Part shown: positions 52,731-63,237 of the stretch, piece by piece
Layout: each line of letters begins with the position of its first letter
How positions within the stretch are numbered: the first letter of the stretch is position 1
Made by a program: the position numbers and the translations under genes
The notes under the pieces: model-generated
The model's database searches: none
What the model was told of the DNA's origin: nothing
The model's input: only the letters and a program-made list of their open reading frames with translations
From: Roridomyces roridus
Lineage: Eukaryota; Basidiomycota; Agaricomycetes; Agaricales; Mycenaceae
Length of the DNA: 64,000 nucleotides
NCBI GenBank assembly: GCA_029378245.1
Contig: JARKIF010000021.1
Location: forward strand, 868,001 to 932,000
Direction: 5' to 3'

Positions 52731-54343
52731 ATGTTTTCTCCTGCCCGGCCTCCACATCGCAAAGTCTTCTACGCTGTTCTCCTCTCACTCGGCCTTCTCT
52801 GGGCTGGGCATTCATCATACTGTGTGGAGAACTTCTTCAACTGTTAGACTTGCCAGCTGACGGAATTGACTGGTCTAGTTTTGTGCCCTACGCCAGCGCC
52901 AGCGTCAGGAGAAGAACGAGACGAGCTAGGGCGGCCCACGTTCGCGGAGGTTCGAGAGCATGAGCGCAGCCTTCCACAACATAAGTCGGCTGTGGGTGCT
53001 GTCAGGTGTGTAGCAGCCGTCATCCTCAAGCGTCTATCTAACCCACGTCGCTTTGCAAGATACCTGCACCTTCCGGACGAGGCGTGGGGTGGCGGGTGAG
53101 ATTTCCTCGTTATCCTTGAAGCGGAGCTGACAGTCAATTAGGTTGAATAACGTCTTCCAAGCCGTGTATGCCCGCCCTCCCAACCAAGACTTTGTCGTTC
53201 ATTAACATCTTCCACGCAGATTAATAAACACGCACCTCGCATACCTCATGCATCGTGGCTACGTCTTCAAGGATTACGTCGCCCACTCACACCCACCCTT
53301 CCCCGACGCCCTCAGCTCGGGCACGAGAGACCCTCTGCGGATTCCCATGAACGCGATCACATCCGGACCGACGGGCAGCGGCTCCCTTGGCACTGGGACC
53401 AACGAAGCGGTCACGCCGCGGGCAATATCGCAGGACCGGTGGGACGAGGTGTGTCCCGCAAGCAAGGTAGTCGTGGTCGAACTGGACGCGACAAATGCGG
53501 AGCTCAACATCACGGGGGATACCGGTGGATTGGCCAAGATGGAGCGATGGGCGGCCAAGTCGCGTGATATGGAGGCGCCTTGCGTCAAGATCACTGGCGG
53601 GGAGCCATTTGACTGGATGTGCGTCTGTTTCGAATATGGACTCACCTCCGATATTAAACCTGCCCACCCAAGGATCATCGCCAGCACCAAGATCCTCGAA
53701 CTGTGGCCGTCCTACGGATCTTCGCCGACGCTAAAAGAATTTGCGTGGTCCGCACTCGTCACACGAGCACTCTCGCGCAACTTTTCCCTCCTTTCCTCCG
53801 TTTCCAACCGCCCTGCGCTCTTGTCACCATTTCTACCTCGCATCTCAAGCTCATGGACCGGATTCGGCAATCCCCCGGACTACCTCGACGTCTTGGAAGG
53901 GAAGACACGGAGCGAGGCAGCGTATGAGCATTGTTGGCCGACAGCCGAGGCGATCGTCCGTCGGGCGCTTGCCGTCCGCGCCGATTCAGCTTCTGGCAAG
54001 GACTTTGGGAGCCAACGACTCACCGCGGTGTACATCGCGACGAATGGGGAGCCGGAGTGGATCGCTGTACTGGTGGCACTCTTCAAAAGGAATGGCTGGG
54101 ATCGGGTGTCGACGTCGTTGGATATGGAGCTCGCGCCTGAAGAGTATGCGGTGAGCCAGGTGGTGGATATGAGTGTGATGGTCGCAGCGGAGAGTTTCAT
54201 CGGGGTCGGGGTGAGTTGTCGATTTCTTCTTTCGTTGGCTATCATGCTGATGATTGGATGCTCAGTTTTCGAGCCTCACGTCGAATGTAGTGCAGTTGAG
54301 GTTGGCCGCGGGAAGACATCCGGGGACGACGAGATTCTGGTAG
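52731..54343 (+). CDS. O-fucosyltransferase-like protein lacking the family signature loop
   Basis: Seven exons (52731-52821, 52879-53005, 53060-53095, 53142-53165, 53220-53618, 53673-54210, 54266-54343) give 430 residues. A short basic tail and anchor (KVFYAVLLSLGLLWAGH) precede LGRPTFAEVREHERSLPQH, LNNVFQAVLINTHLAYLMHR and GYVFKDYV, then AISQDRWDEVCPAS, STKILELWPSYGSS, YLDVLEGKTRSEAAYEHCWP, AVYIATNGEPEW and the tail GVGFSSLTSNVVQLRLAAGR. These match the gene at 31706-33238 block by block. Between SNRPALLSPF and PPDYLDV, however, the H-L-R-R-G-D-Y loop expected to bind the nucleotide sugar is absent without a frame break, as if ~50 residues were deleted. The protein may be catalytically dead. 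Confidence 0.72.
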
Positions 54344-54574
54344 CGACTAGTGTACTGAATGCTCTCGAGTATAATATCGGGGAAAACAGCGACGCTCACA
54401 AGTCATTCCGATTCTCAAAGTGTGAAAGGTCGTCTGTGGATATTGTGAAATAATGGGAATCCCGCTTGGTGGAAGAGTCAGGAAAGAGAGACTTGTGAGG
54501 GAGAGAAAGCTATCATGTTGCTGTCCAGTATCCTGCATGAACGATGCAAAAGGCTCGAGCTCGGAGTCGAGCCA

Positions 54575-56440
54575 CCGAGCGCCGACAAAAGTTGGACAAA
54601 GCACTGAGGACGAAGGAGACCGCCGGGTCGCTGGGATCAAAAACGACAGTCACGGAGGCCTCTTGAATCCTGCCTGGGCTTGACGAGCTGCTTGCGCGTC
54701 TGGCCAGCCATTCGTGATGCTGGTGGGAGGAAAGCCGGGTTGATTGCCGACATGCTGACCTCAGCAACCTTCTCTCCCTTTTCGCTCATCATCAGAATCG
54801 GAAACTCGGAGCAGAGCAGAGCGCAGCGGAGTTCTTGGTCCTTCCAGCCGTCATCAAGTCGAGAGACCTGCACAGACCTCGTCGCCCGGGCCGTTGTCCC
54901 ACACAGCCCGACTGACAAGAACAATACCGGGCCAGCTTCCATTCTTGGACAATGTCTTTGTTTCTGTTGCTCTGAGCCACTCGGCCTCATGGAAACGGCC
55001 CGAACACCTTCCTTTCGAGGCGTTTTTCAACGCTTGGGCCGCCACTCGCCAAAGTTCTCCAAACACTTGACTTGTATGGCAAGCGCGCAAGCGATAACGA
55101 AACCAATCGCCCAGTTTTCGACCCTCATGAATTGCTATAAAGCTGGGGCGCTCGCTCGGGGCGATCCCCACGCTTGGAAGCCTCGCAGTGCCCGCCCGCC
55201 TACTCTCCTCCCCCGCTCCCGACTTTTAACCTTATCGCAATGCCTCGAGTGGCCTCTACCCCCATCACCCGCCCTCACAAATCTTCTCGGGTGAGTCACC
55301 TCCAACTTCTTTGTTTAGATCCATCGTGACTTACTGGGGTGTAATAGAGTGGCAAAGTGCCTCCCAAGACCCCGCTCAAGTACTCCTGCACCGATTCAGG
55401 ATGCCCATGGAGCTTTAGTCGGCCGTCCGACCTTGCCCGTCACGCGAAACGACACCTGTCCCAAGAGGAGAAGGAGACGACGTGAGTTGACGCGGCTCCT
55501 CCCATTTCTGCTCATCTGACGTTTTCTCCCCAGCATGCTTCGCTGCAACATCGGTGATTGCGATTTCAAGTGCTTGCAGAAGTCGAACCTCGACACGCAC
55601 CGGAATGCAACGCAGTACGTCTCTTCGTCTCTCTTTCGCGCACCATCATCTAAGATCTCTTCAGCTTCGGTATCAAGCCCCACGTATGCCGCAAGTGTGG
55701 CTACCGCTCAGCGGACCCGTCGTCTATGAACAGGCACAACCGTCGATGTGCTTTGCGGCGGAGCCTCGCTTCGACTTCCCCAGAACTGTCGGGCAGCGAG
55801 TACGAGTGGATTTCAGACTCCTCGTCTGCCTCCCCCAACGACTCCAGCAGGGCCTCCCCATCTCCTTCGTCCTCTGCCCTCTTCTTCCCTTCCACACCCG
55901 AATACTCGTCGCAGCTCCCTGTGGCTGATTTGGATGCTCTCTCCACATACCCCGCGCCTCCTCTCGGAGACCTCTCCTCGTGGCTCGACCTCGAGGCTTG
56001 CCTGGAGATGCAGGCCGGTGCCGTCCCATCTACCTGCGACCCCGCCGCGCCTTCCGCACTTTACCCTGCCGAGCAACTCCTCTTTGCTCCCAGCTTTATC
56101 GACGTCCCATTCCCTGCTGCACCCCAGCCGGAGCACGTCGCGTGCGATTTCAATGTCGACGAGCTGTCTACGATCTCGCCCCCACCGCTAGTCTTCGACG
56201 GCCTTCCTCCTTCTGCCTTCCACCTTCAGTCTTCGGAACCCAATCCGTACGCCTATCCCAGTGGCTACGAGTACCCGCCCTGGGCATTCCGACGGGAGTG
56301 GAACGGCGTCGTCGTTTACTGAGCTTATTTGCTTGTATTTTAGAATGGCACGAGAGGATTGGACCTGTTTCCTGTATTGTACTCGGATTGTGCTTGTAAT
56401 TCTTCATCGTCTTCCAGTCTTCTCTCATGGCAAAAACGTT
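54575..56440. repeat. right arm of the large inverted duplication
   Basis: Reverse-orientation copy of 47600-49490 with a 5.1-kb spacer (49490-54575) holding two unrelated genes. The promoter copy carries TATAAAG at 55136-55142, about 100 bp before the ATG. Confidence 0.8.
55240..56322 (+). CDS. C2H2 zinc-finger transcription factor, right paralog
   Basis: Four exons (55240-55290, 55348-55481, 55534-55614, 55665-56322) encode 307 residues. The exon phases are identical to those of the left paralog and the first three exon lengths (51, 134, 81 nt) are the same. The three C2H2-type fingers are the same except for conservative changes. Divergence concentrates in the Ser/Pro-rich region after the fingers (SDSSSASPNDSSRASPS), while the C-terminal PPWAFRREWNGVVVY is kept. 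Both copies therefore appear to be under constraint since duplication. It should act as a nuclear DNA-binding regulator; targets are unknown. Confidence 0.87.
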
Positions 56441-56461
56441 ATAGTGCAGCATATTGACTGC

Positions 56462-56500
56462 ATCGGCCGGGAGTCGACCCCGGTGGCCGTACAAGATTTC
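56462..56500 (-). repeat. tRNA-like SINE head, minus strand
   Basis: Read on the minus strand, GGCCACCGGGGTCGACTCCC with GGCCGATGCAG resembles a decayed T arm and acceptor end. Its location just outside the right arm mirrors the tRNA-like unit outside the left arm at 47440-47497. Confidence 0.4.
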
Positions 56501-56559
56501 CAGCTCGAGGCGTGAACGTTGGAACGGTGAAATACTTACCTATCATGCCACACGCCGTT

Positions 56560-56945
56560 CAGTTTCAAGCGGCGAGCGCCCACGCTAGCTCCCTTTTCGA
56601 ACAAAGGTTGAAAAGTCAATGAGAAGTCAATGGCTCACTCCAACGGAGTCCACAGATTTCAAAGACCGTTGTTCTGGGTGATGTCCGGCCTCGCATTGGC
56701 ATTTGAATCGACTCTTCTCATCCTCATCCCTGCTTTGTGCGCATCGTCTTCTGCACCCGGGAGTCCGAGGATGAACGACTCTGGAGATCAATCTCGTTCC
56801 ATATCGAGGACTGAAACGAGTGCGATTCGCCGCGCGCCAGCGATCCCACCGGTACCAGGGAATTAGTATGAAGTAGGCTCCGAGGTTGACTAGGTGACTA
56901 TAGCTGACTCCTGAAGCGGGGTTAGCTTTCAAGTCCCACGTATAG
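56560..56945. repeat. inverted relative of family C
   Basis: On the minus strand CCAGAACAACG...TTTGAAATCTGTGGA and TTGACTTTTCAACCTTTGTT match the sequence after family C copy 1 (46583-46660). TACCGGTGGGATCGCTGGCG on the minus strand matches the end of both family C copies. So repeats as well as the gene are shared around the two arms. Confidence 0.55.
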
Positions 56946-57274
56946 GCCCGAGAATGTACATAGGCTCTCGTGGACAGACGACGAACCTCGGAAAAAGTAT
57001 GTGAGTAGCTCTATGGATCCACTCAGGGCCAGGCTGGGCTTGGGCTCAACATTTCCCGAGCTCGAGTTCAGTATGATTCTGATTCATGGTTCAGAATCAT
57101 GGAGCCCTGGAACACGGGCTCAGCTGCTCAGGCACCAGCGATTCAGGGCAGCCATTCGCAAGTTATCCGCGTCGCACTCAAGTCTCACCGGAAGAGTCAG
57201 TGATTTACGGGCATTCGGATCGGAGGACTCAGGAGGCTGCCTCCTCGAAACGGCATCGTATAAAGGCCAGATTA

Positions 57275-57770
57275 TGGCAGCTGAAATGCAAGCCCCCATG
57301 CAGCTTCCCCCTCTTAGATTCGCCTTCCTGCTCATCGCAGTCCTCTCTCACGGCGGGCAAAAGCCAACGAAGGTCAAAGGAGCCTTCCTTTAAAGTAGGC
57401 ATTTTTCCTTTGTTCGAACAAAGGGAAACGACCTTCTTCAAAAGAAGGTCATTGTTGCCTTTGCTGGCTTTTTCCCGCCGTGTCTACTCCCAGAATCCTG
57501 GGATTTTCAGCTGCTCCTCAGGCCAACTCGGACCCCGGTCCAGACACATACAATCCCTGCCCCAACCCGGTACCCGAGATATTCGGCAGCACACTCAGCC
57601 AACCCGAATGCTGCACGGAAACTACTTTGTTGCTGACCTGCAACCAACCGAGCCCCCTTCCGAACGATCTGGCGGGGTTCAGGAAAGAGTGCGTTGCGCA
57701 GGGGTCCGAGCCGAAGTGTTGCGTGATCTTTTTCGGCTCGGTCAGTCGATGCTTTGATCCCCAGCAGTGA
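57275..57770 (+). pseudogene. class II-like hydrophobin gene interrupted by a MITE
   Basis: The 5' part (57275 or 57299 to 57349) encodes a signal peptide containing MQLPPLRFAFLLIAVLS. After the 133-bp insertion (57350-57482) and its 3-bp duplication, the frame resumes with TPRILGFSAAPQ and runs to TGA at 57768-57770. The mature part has eight cysteines spaced C-x16-CC-x8-C-x16-C-x8-CC-x9-C. The C4-C5 (16) and C5-C6 (8) distances fit class II hydrophobins, small secreted proteins that assemble at water-air interfaces. TATAAAG at 57260-57266 would favour the ATG at 57299. With the MITE the reading frame ends after about 38 codons, so this allele is inactive unless the MITE is spliced out; it has no good intron borders. 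Confidence 0.65.
57347..57485. mobile_element. 133-bp MITE with 3-bp TCT duplication
   Basis: CACGGCGGGCAAAAGCC at the left and GGCTTTTTCCCGCCGTG at the right are inverted repeats; the interior contains nested complementary pieces (TTTGTTCGAACAAAG, ACCTTCTTCAAAAGAAGGT). TCT flanks both sides (57347-57349, 57483-57485). A sibling with its own 3-bp duplication lies at 63117-63234. A CAC start and 3-bp duplication suggest CACTA-type origin. Confidence 0.75.
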
Positions 57771-58118
57771 GCACATCATCTCGAGGTTTGTCTGTTGTTC
57801 CTATTGGGTGTGCCAAAAATTGAAATATACCGCAGGTTGGATGCAACATGCAAGGTGACATATCCTTCCGATCAAAACCAAGTACATAGCGCTAAATCGC
57901 AGTCAAGGCCAACTTCCAAGGCGTCGGCGTGTGTGTTCTTCTTTTTCTTTATGTAAATTCAAATTGCCAGTTGATTCAACTACACACACACACCTCTCAA
58001 CTCTCCGACATTTTAAGCATGAGATTGAGCGACCTCAAGTGGGATGCTCGCATTAACTACACTAGTACTCTGAGGGACATTGTTCAATTCAATCGTCTAA
58101 AGAAACTGAATGACACCC
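57771..58118. other. intergenic region between convergent genes
   Basis: A short ACACACACAC run near 57984 is the only feature noticed between the hydrophobin gene and the RRM gene that ends at 58119. Confidence 0.35.
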
Positions 58119-59022
58119 TCATTCATGGACGACAGTAAAATCGACCCCTGCCCACCGATGAGTCTTTCCCCTCGCACGCTGAATACGGCGCTGCACATCG
58201 AGACGATCCAACCAGATCTTGGTCTCGACAATTTGCTGGGAGCTAGTCAAAATACGGGTCAGTCGAGTTCAAAACTAAGCATTGAAAAGCTGGCATACCT
58301 CTGAGAGCCAGAACCGGCTTCGCTCGCTGATGACCTCGATCTAAACTCCTCCACCTGTTCGGCGCTGGGTATCGTAGTAAGGGCATTCAAGTCCAAGTCC
58401 ACCTATGAAGCGCCTCAAAAATTAACAAACCCTCAACCCCAGAAGCGAGACGTACAATCAATTCGAACTCTGAACCCGGAACGCGCGTACCATTCAAAGC
58501 AAGCGCGTCCACCGCCTCAGAATGAGTATGATACTCAATTATGGCGTACGTATAGGCGTCGGCGCCAGTAGTACTGTATCGAATCGACACAGATTTGACC
58601 TTGCCGAAGGACTTGAAGTGCGCTACGAGTCGGCCTTGGCTGACACCAGGGTCGAGCTGCAGGGTATCTCTGTTGAGACCAGAAAATAAGAGATATATAT
58701 TTAATGTACGCACATTCCCAACGGCGACCCAGAGATTCGGCATAGACCGCATGCGCCCAGTATCAAGGTTCGCCCGCGCCTTGGCCAAGCTCTTCTTGTA
58801 CGCATCGGCAGCGGCTTTGACGCGGTTCGGACGACGTTTCTGTTTGGCGACCGTGCTACTCTTCTTGCCACGGGGTGCCGATGCAGGGACTGACGAGACT
58901 GCGGATTTATTATTGGATTTTGCGACCTGCGCTGGGAGAGCCGAAGGAGTGAATGACTTGTCCTTGGTGCGCCTGGGAGGGGCGCGTCGGACAGCAGTTT
59001 TGGAGCGGGTGATAGCAACCAT
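58119..59022 (-). CDS. RRM-type RNA-binding protein
   Basis: Minus-strand exons 59022-58456, 58402-58299 and 58242-58119 give 264 residues. The N-terminal ~95 residues are basic and low-complexity (RRAPPRRTKDKS, RGKKSSTVAKQKRRPNR), probably for RNA contact and nuclear import. One RNA recognition motif follows: RNP2-like LWVAVGNV, GRLVAHFKSFGKVKSVSI, RNP1-like AYTYAIIEYH, AVDALALNGTRVPGSEFELI. The C-terminal tail is WLDRLDVQRRIQRARGKTHR. A 42-nt in-frame segment between the RNP2-like strand and the helix (about 58671-58712, starting GTACATTAAATA) has intron-like ends; splicing it would give 250 residues and a tighter RRM. A role in RNA processing or translation is inferred from the domain only. 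Confidence 0.72.
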
Positions 59023-59357
59023 ATTTGAGAAAGGGCGAAAAGAGACGATGGGAGGAGAGGACAGTCGACTGCAAACCTTTTATACGAGTAATGCCACTCG
59101 CGCTTGACAAGAACGCCAAAGCTGCCATTGTTCTCCTTTTGTGAATCGTGCTTTGATCTGAACCTCCATTGATGATAACCTGGATCGCTCGAGTCTGTCT
59201 TTGTTCGTCATCAGTCGCACGCGCCGGGGTCAAACTGCTCAAACAAAGTGTAAGGTGAGTCGCATATAAAAACAAAGAAAAAGAAAACACGTTGGTGTCG
59301 ATAGCGACAGCTTTTGTTCTTCCTCCATCCCATCCCGTTCCATCCAATCAAAATCAC
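59023..59357. other. intergenic region with the RRM gene promoter
   Basis: The leftward RRM gene starts at 59022 and the leftward DAHP synthase ends at 59358; no separate element was recognised between them. Confidence 0.35.
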
Positions 59358-61675
59358 TCAGACAGACCCATTCCCCTTCCCCTTCCCATCGCTAGCCAAC
59401 TCGGCATACAACACATCATCATCCGCAGGCTCAAACTGCTCCGAATCCTGCTTCTTATGCCCACGGCGCTCCTTCTGGAAATAGTTGGAGATGAGGAAGG
59501 CCACGTCTGCGTACCCAATTCAGCGCATTCACGAAGAAATCAAAAAGAAAGACAACTCACCCAAACTCTGCTCGAAATTGAGCCTCGGGTCGCAGAACGA
59601 CTGATACCGTAACCCTAGCTCTGCCTCACTCAACTCCATACTCCCTCCAACACACTCGGTAACACTGAACCCCTCCTCATTCAACTCGCCCGTAAACTCC
59701 AAACTGACACCGCCCAACCGCGAGTCGCATTGAGCGTGGATTCGCAAACACTGCGTGAGCTCCGAGATGATGGTGCTAAAGTTGCGTGTTTTGAGGCCAG
59801 AGGCGGATGTGTGCGTGCTGGAGAAGTTGAGCTGGGAGAACAGAGAAGGAATATGGAAGGAAAGCGACGCACTTGCCATGCATGGGATCACAAATCCAAA
59901 TCACCGGATGCCCGCTCTCCCTCACCTCCGCAATATGACCCGCGAGATGCTCCGCAATCTTCCCTGCCCCGTACCGGGTGATGAGCGTCACCCGGCCGGG
60001 TTCCTTCAGCGGGTTTACAACTGTCGTCCGGGGTCAGCAAGGAGGTCAATGAAGAATAGAGACGTACTATCCAGCAACCTCACAATCTCCCCCTTCCCCA
60101 TACTCGGCCCAACTTTGATCCCGATCGGATTGCGGATTCCGCGGAAGTACCTGCGTTGCGTCTGCGTTGAGCTCTATTCTTCCTCGTATACGAAGAACCC
60201 AACACTCACTCGACATGCGCCCCCGTAATCTGTCTCGTTCGGTCCCCAATCCAAAGGAAATGCGCCGAGGTGTTGTAGAACGCCTTCGGAGTCTCCGAAG
60301 CTGAAATAGGCTTTTTCGACTTTGACGTTCGTTCACGCGGAAGAGGGAACGCGCGCGTGAGCGCTTGTTCATATTCGAGCATGAGGCCTTCGTGGCTAGG
60401 GCGAGCAGTTAGCACCTACAGTCAAAGGAGGAGGATGTATTTACCTGGTGTAGAAGTCGACTTCACCGACAGTCCCACGCCCGCCACCCTGCTCAAAAGA
60501 CGGACCGGACTCGACGCCGATTGTGCGGCTAAAATCGAGTGCGTCGGACAGGTTGGTGACTATAGCTTCAAATTCCTTGCTGATATAGATATTAAGATAG
60601 GTTGGACGGCGAAGAGGAATAAAGGACACACCGAAGCGAAGGCGAGCGGACATGACTGAGCGACCACTCTCTCGGGTGGTGCAGAGATGCAAAACCCGAG
60701 GTCAGGAGGCTCCGGACGTGATTCAGTGTGGTGGTAGAGTGGAAGTACGCGCTATCATTGGCTTTATCTCGAAGATTGGGACGCAAATGCAAACACACAC
60801 CTCAAAAGACGTTCGGGGTCGGGGGTCCGGTCGTTCGCGTCCAATCTGAAGCATTATCGTCTCTAAGCCCTGAAACGGAAACGGAAAGAAAAAGACGGAC
60901 GAACCCATTCACATTATCTCCACTTAATCACCTTTGAGCAAGACGCCGTTCACACTTCTGCAGATAGACTCACCGGAAGCTAAGCACCTCCCGATCGCCC
61001 ACCTTCTCCATCTTGCTGCTCCGCGGCTTGGCGTATTGACCAGCGATGCGGCCTATGCGCACCTGCATACCTCCTCGTCACTTTGCGTCACTACGGAGGG
61101 AGAGGGGCAAAGCACGCACGACAGGCAGACGGGCGCCCCAGATGAGGATGAGGGAGAAGGTGAGGATCAAACCAATTTTGTTGGAGATATTTTCCTGCCG
61201 GAAACTGAGGTGCAAAGGAGGGAGGGAGGGGAGGGGAAGACGTACGTGGGTGCAAGCGTCAAAGCTCTCTGCGCCTGGACAACTTTAAGTCACATAGAGA
61301 GATTTATAGAAGTGAAGCTGACAGTCGCCCGCATGAAGCAGGAAGGCTTCATTCTTCTGAACAGCGGCGAGCTGGTATCGAAGACGCTCGATCTGGTCGA
61401 GGTCAGAAGAGCACATACTCTTGCATACCAACACGCACCTCTGCAGGCGTCACCAGCGGCGGGAGCGTACCGATCTTGCTCAAGACTCTAAAGAAGCCTT
61501 GAATAAAATCCAGAGCATTGGACGCGCAGACGAACTTTGTGAGATGCTCCCGATCAGGGTAATCGACGCCCTGCTAATGGTGAGCCATCAGCCATAGAAA
61601 GAATGTGTATAGACGTACCTGAGCGATGTCTTTCGATCTCCAGGACGCTGGCGACCAAGCTTCCGGGGCGGCCAT
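59358..61675 (-). CDS. class II 3-deoxy-7-phosphoheptulonate (DAHP) synthase
   Basis: Sixteen minus-strand exons (61675-61619, 61570-61536, 61487-61439, 61392-61323, 61274-61246, 61194-61120, 61062-60974, 60922-60905, 60845-60801, 60751-60632, 60579-60445, 60395-60210, 60150-60068, 60020-59873, 59817-59561, 59506-59358) sum exactly to 514 residues. Class II landmarks are [117 protein letters not shown] [49 protein letters not shown], and GVSLEFTGE with VTECVGGSM. The Cys and Glu/Asp metal ligands expected for the family are present. It condenses PEP with erythrose-4-phosphate, the first step of aromatic amino acid synthesis, in the cytosol. One exon is 18 nt. The exon 8-9 junction is the least certain. 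Confidence 0.93.
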
Positions 61676-62379
61676 CTCTGTGCGTGGTGGGTGGAGGAGA
61701 AAAGCAGATGGGTGGCGGTGAGTCATATGTGACAGCGATCAGATGCCGACTTCGGCTTCTCACGGTTTGTTTCGGGACTTTCAAGTTGTATTCTAATTTC
61801 TAGGTACACAGGAATGAAATGAAATTCCTCCGAGGAACTGCGATGAGACGGACTACAGACCCTGAGCAGATCCCACGTTGTTGAGCCATTGATTTCGAAC
61901 CTTCAGGGTCCCTGGTCAGCAGACAGCTGCAGGAAACAGGTGACTATGGCTCTTTTAATCTCTCTGCGCATCTTTCTTCCCCTCTGCTGTAAAATTGAAG
62001 CGATCCAACTAGTAAGTGACATCGACCCGTTTATTTTCGAACTCGCCCCATGTTTGCCAAAGCGCTGACCAATGACCACGAATGAGACCCACCGCACTTG
62101 GTATGTATCACTCACACGATAAAGCCCTTTCGCCCTCGAGTCGGCTCTACAAGGGCATCAGTCAGTATCCCGACACGGATGAAAAGGACGCAGTCCGGCG
62201 TCCCCGGGCGGTCCCATCTACATATCCGGCGCTGTTGGCCAATGGATCACCCCATTGTTGGGTTGCATGCAACACCGCGTTCCTTTTACTGCGGCTTTCC
62301 CTCCTTTGCCATTGGTTGAATGCAGTTGAACGCCGACTCAAAAAAAGCCAGAGCAGGTTCGAAATGACCCTCACTCGAA
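61676..62379. other. intergenic region upstream of DAHP synthase
   Basis: Contains the promoter of the leftward synthase gene near 61676-61900; no other gene was recognised. A 226-codon minus-strand frame (62162-62842) overlaps repeats and shows no domain. Confidence 0.35.
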
Positions 62380-62490
62380 TCGAACGAGCTACCTGGCATA
62401 AACCCAACTGGCATCCTGATGATTTGACGCAGGTGCGGACCACGTGCACCGCAAGGTCTTGGATGCACTTGGCCACGACAAAAGAAGTAC
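62380..62490 (-). repeat. tRNA-like repeat, family D copy 1
   Basis: ACTCGAATCGAACGAGCTAC read on the minus strand gives a B-box-like CTCGTTCGATTCGAGT. Shared with 62985-63090 are CGCAGGTGCGGACCAC, AAGGTCTT and GGCCACGAC or its variant. Probably the 3' part of a minus-strand SINE. Confidence 0.5.
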
Positions 62491-62984
62491 ATGTTAAATC
62501 CAGTCTCAGCCGAGGGAAAGTAAGTTCCCAACATCCAGCATATAACCCACGCTCGAGTCGAACGAGCTTACTGCTCCCCGAACTCATCTTGGATTGGAAC
62601 AGAGCCGCAATTTGGGCTACGTTGTGAGGTGCAGCTGTACCCTGATTTAGATGTGGGCAACCGGGGCCGGGGGGGTACATTTGAGCGTTGTAAGTACCGT
62701 TGGTTTGACTCTTTGAATCTTTGCCAAAGATTATCGCTGCTGACTTCCAACGCAGCAGCAGATGCCAGAATCTCCTCTTCATCCGACTCCGCCGATGGAC
62801 TCGATGCGGAACGGTTGAGCGATTGCTTAAATTTGCAAACACATGTCTTCCGCTGCAGTTTTCGTTCCCTTTCTACCTAGATTGGTGTTGAATGACATTC
62901 GTGCAGTTGGTGTACGCAGACTCTAAAAAAGCCAAATTATGGGTTCAACCTACAAAAACGCAATGCACCCAGAAATGACCTCCA

Positions 62985-63090
62985 CTCGAATCGAACGAGC
63001 CACCACTGACCAAATAACAATATGTGCACACTAGACGCAGGTGCGGACCACCGCTAAGGTCTTTGGTTCGTATCTATCTGATTCTAGCCA
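62985..63090 (-). repeat. tRNA-like repeat, family D copy 2
   Basis: ACTCGAATCGAACGAGCCAC, GACGCAGGTGCGGACCACCG, TAAGGTCTTTGG and TAGCCACGACCAAGCATGTT match the copy at 62380-62490 in order. Confidence 0.5.
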
Positions 63091-63113
63091 CGACCAAGCA
63101 TGTTGAATGAAGG

Positions 63114-63237
63114 TGTCACGGCGGGCAAAAGCCAGCAAAGGATAAAGAAGGTATTTTCTCTTTGTTCGGGCAAAGTAAAACGACCTTCTTTATGGGAAGG
63201 CTTATTTGACCTTCGCTGGCTTGTGCCCGCCGTGTGT
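63114..63237. mobile_element. 118-bp MITE with 3-bp TGT duplication, sibling of the hydrophobin insertion
   Basis: Element 63117-63234 starts CACGGCGGGCAAAAGCCAGC and ends GCTGGCTTGTGCCCGCCGTG. TGT flanks both ends (63114-63116 and 63235-63237). The interior again carries nested complementary blocks (GATAAAGAAGGT, CTTTGTTCGGGCAAAG, ACCTTCTTTATG). Confidence 0.75.

Noticed and set aside
48888..55142. The two transcription factor copies as allelic duplicates misassembled in tandem
   Set aside because: They are inverted, clearly diverged in protein and flanked by different spacer genes, so a true duplication is likelier; depth data would settle it.
62162..62842. 226-codon minus-strand frame near the right end
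   Set aside because: Runs through tRNA-like repeats and shows no domain.
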